Positions 6,133-6,355 of a stretch of 6,355 nucleotides of DNA are shown here, piece by piece. A program made the position numbers and the translations under genes. The DNA is from Akkermansiaceae bacterium (lineage in GTDB: Bacteria; Verrucomicrobiota; Verrucomicrobiia; Verrucomicrobiales; Akkermansiaceae), in the NCBI GenBank assembly GCA_029287105.1, contig JARFRT010000317.1, positions 1 through 6,355 on the forward strand, written 5' to 3'. Within the stretch, counting starts at the first letter, position 1, and each line of letters opens with the position of its first letter. The notes under the pieces were generated by a model that ran no database searches, was not told the DNA's origin, and worked only from the letters and a program-made list of their open reading frames with translations.

Positions 6133-6355
6133 TTAGACCCCCCTCGATTCAGGCGCGGGGCCGGCTAACAAGTTGGGACAGTGAATCCCCTGCTCGAAAC
6201 AGGCAAGATTGGCAAAGGTCGTCGAAGCAATATTCTCAAGTGCTTCCGATGTGAAAAAGGCCTGGTGTCCTGTGATCAGGACATTGGGAAAGGTCAACAG
6301 ACGCGCAAAAACATCATCCTCGAGAATCTTGTCGGAAATGTCTTCGAAGAACAAA
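6133..6355 (-). CDS. ldhA: D-lactate dehydrogenase (D-2-hydroxyacid dehydrogenase family), C-terminal part only
   Basis: NAD-dependent cytoplasmic enzyme reducing pyruvate to D-lactate. Only the last 74 or so residues lie in the window, on the minus strand, ending at the TAA at 6133-6135; the 5' part is beyond the right edge. The segment contains EDDVFARLLTFPNVLITGHQ and then AFFTSEAL. This matches the C-terminus of E. coli LdhA, with the catalytic histidine in TGHQAF (codon at 6265-6267). IHCPN near the end also matches the LdhA tail, which favours D-lactate dehydrogenase over other members of the family. The frame is open through the edge, so the leucine codon TTG at 6352-6354 is internal and not a start. 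The tail PAPESRGV is slightly longer than in E. coli. Its presence hints at fermentative capacity. Confidence 0.9.
   Translation of the reverse strand, partial: LFFEDISDKILEDDVFARLLTFPNVLITGHQAFFTSEALENIASTTFANLACFEQGIHCPNLLAGPAPESRGV

Overview
The window reads as ordinary chromosomal DNA of a moderately GC-rich bacterium. The gene mix, protein styles and short intergenic repeats suggest the Verrucomicrobiota or a relative in the PVC group. That placement is an inference from protein flavour, because the window holds no rRNA or other strong taxonomic marker. No phage genes, insertion sequence, CRISPR array, tRNA or rRNA was seen.

Layout, left to right. A minus-strand gene (1-1840, 3' end cut by the window edge) encodes a secreted or lipid-anchored Prc/Tsp-type C-terminal processing protease. 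It is divergent from the plus-strand pair hisI (2208-2669, histidine biosynthesis) and serB (2721-3362, serine biosynthesis), with 367 bp of C-rich DNA in between. A 381-bp gap follows. It holds a small hairpin, one copy of a dispersed hairpin repeat, and a striking cluster of four perfect TTATTCACA DnaA boxes plus one near match. This gap leads into dnaB (3744-5213, replicative helicase). After dnaB come a second, more complete copy of the dispersed repeat, further hairpins, a perfect TATAAT box and five tandem copies of a 7-bp unit. That unit abuts the GTG start of a YchJ-like SEC-C protein gene (5505-5933). The right edge holds the C-terminal part of a minus-strand D-lactate dehydrogenase (6133-6355).

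How it fits together. hisI and serB form a likely two-gene amino-acid unit. The DnaA-box cluster in front of dnaB is the most interesting signal: either DnaA controls helicase expression directly (a candidate -35 hexamer lies inside one box), or the region is a replication origin or DnaA-titration site. The protease, the YchJ-like protein and LdhA look like independent neighbours. None of the five gene starts in the window has a recognisable Shine-Dalgarno sequence.
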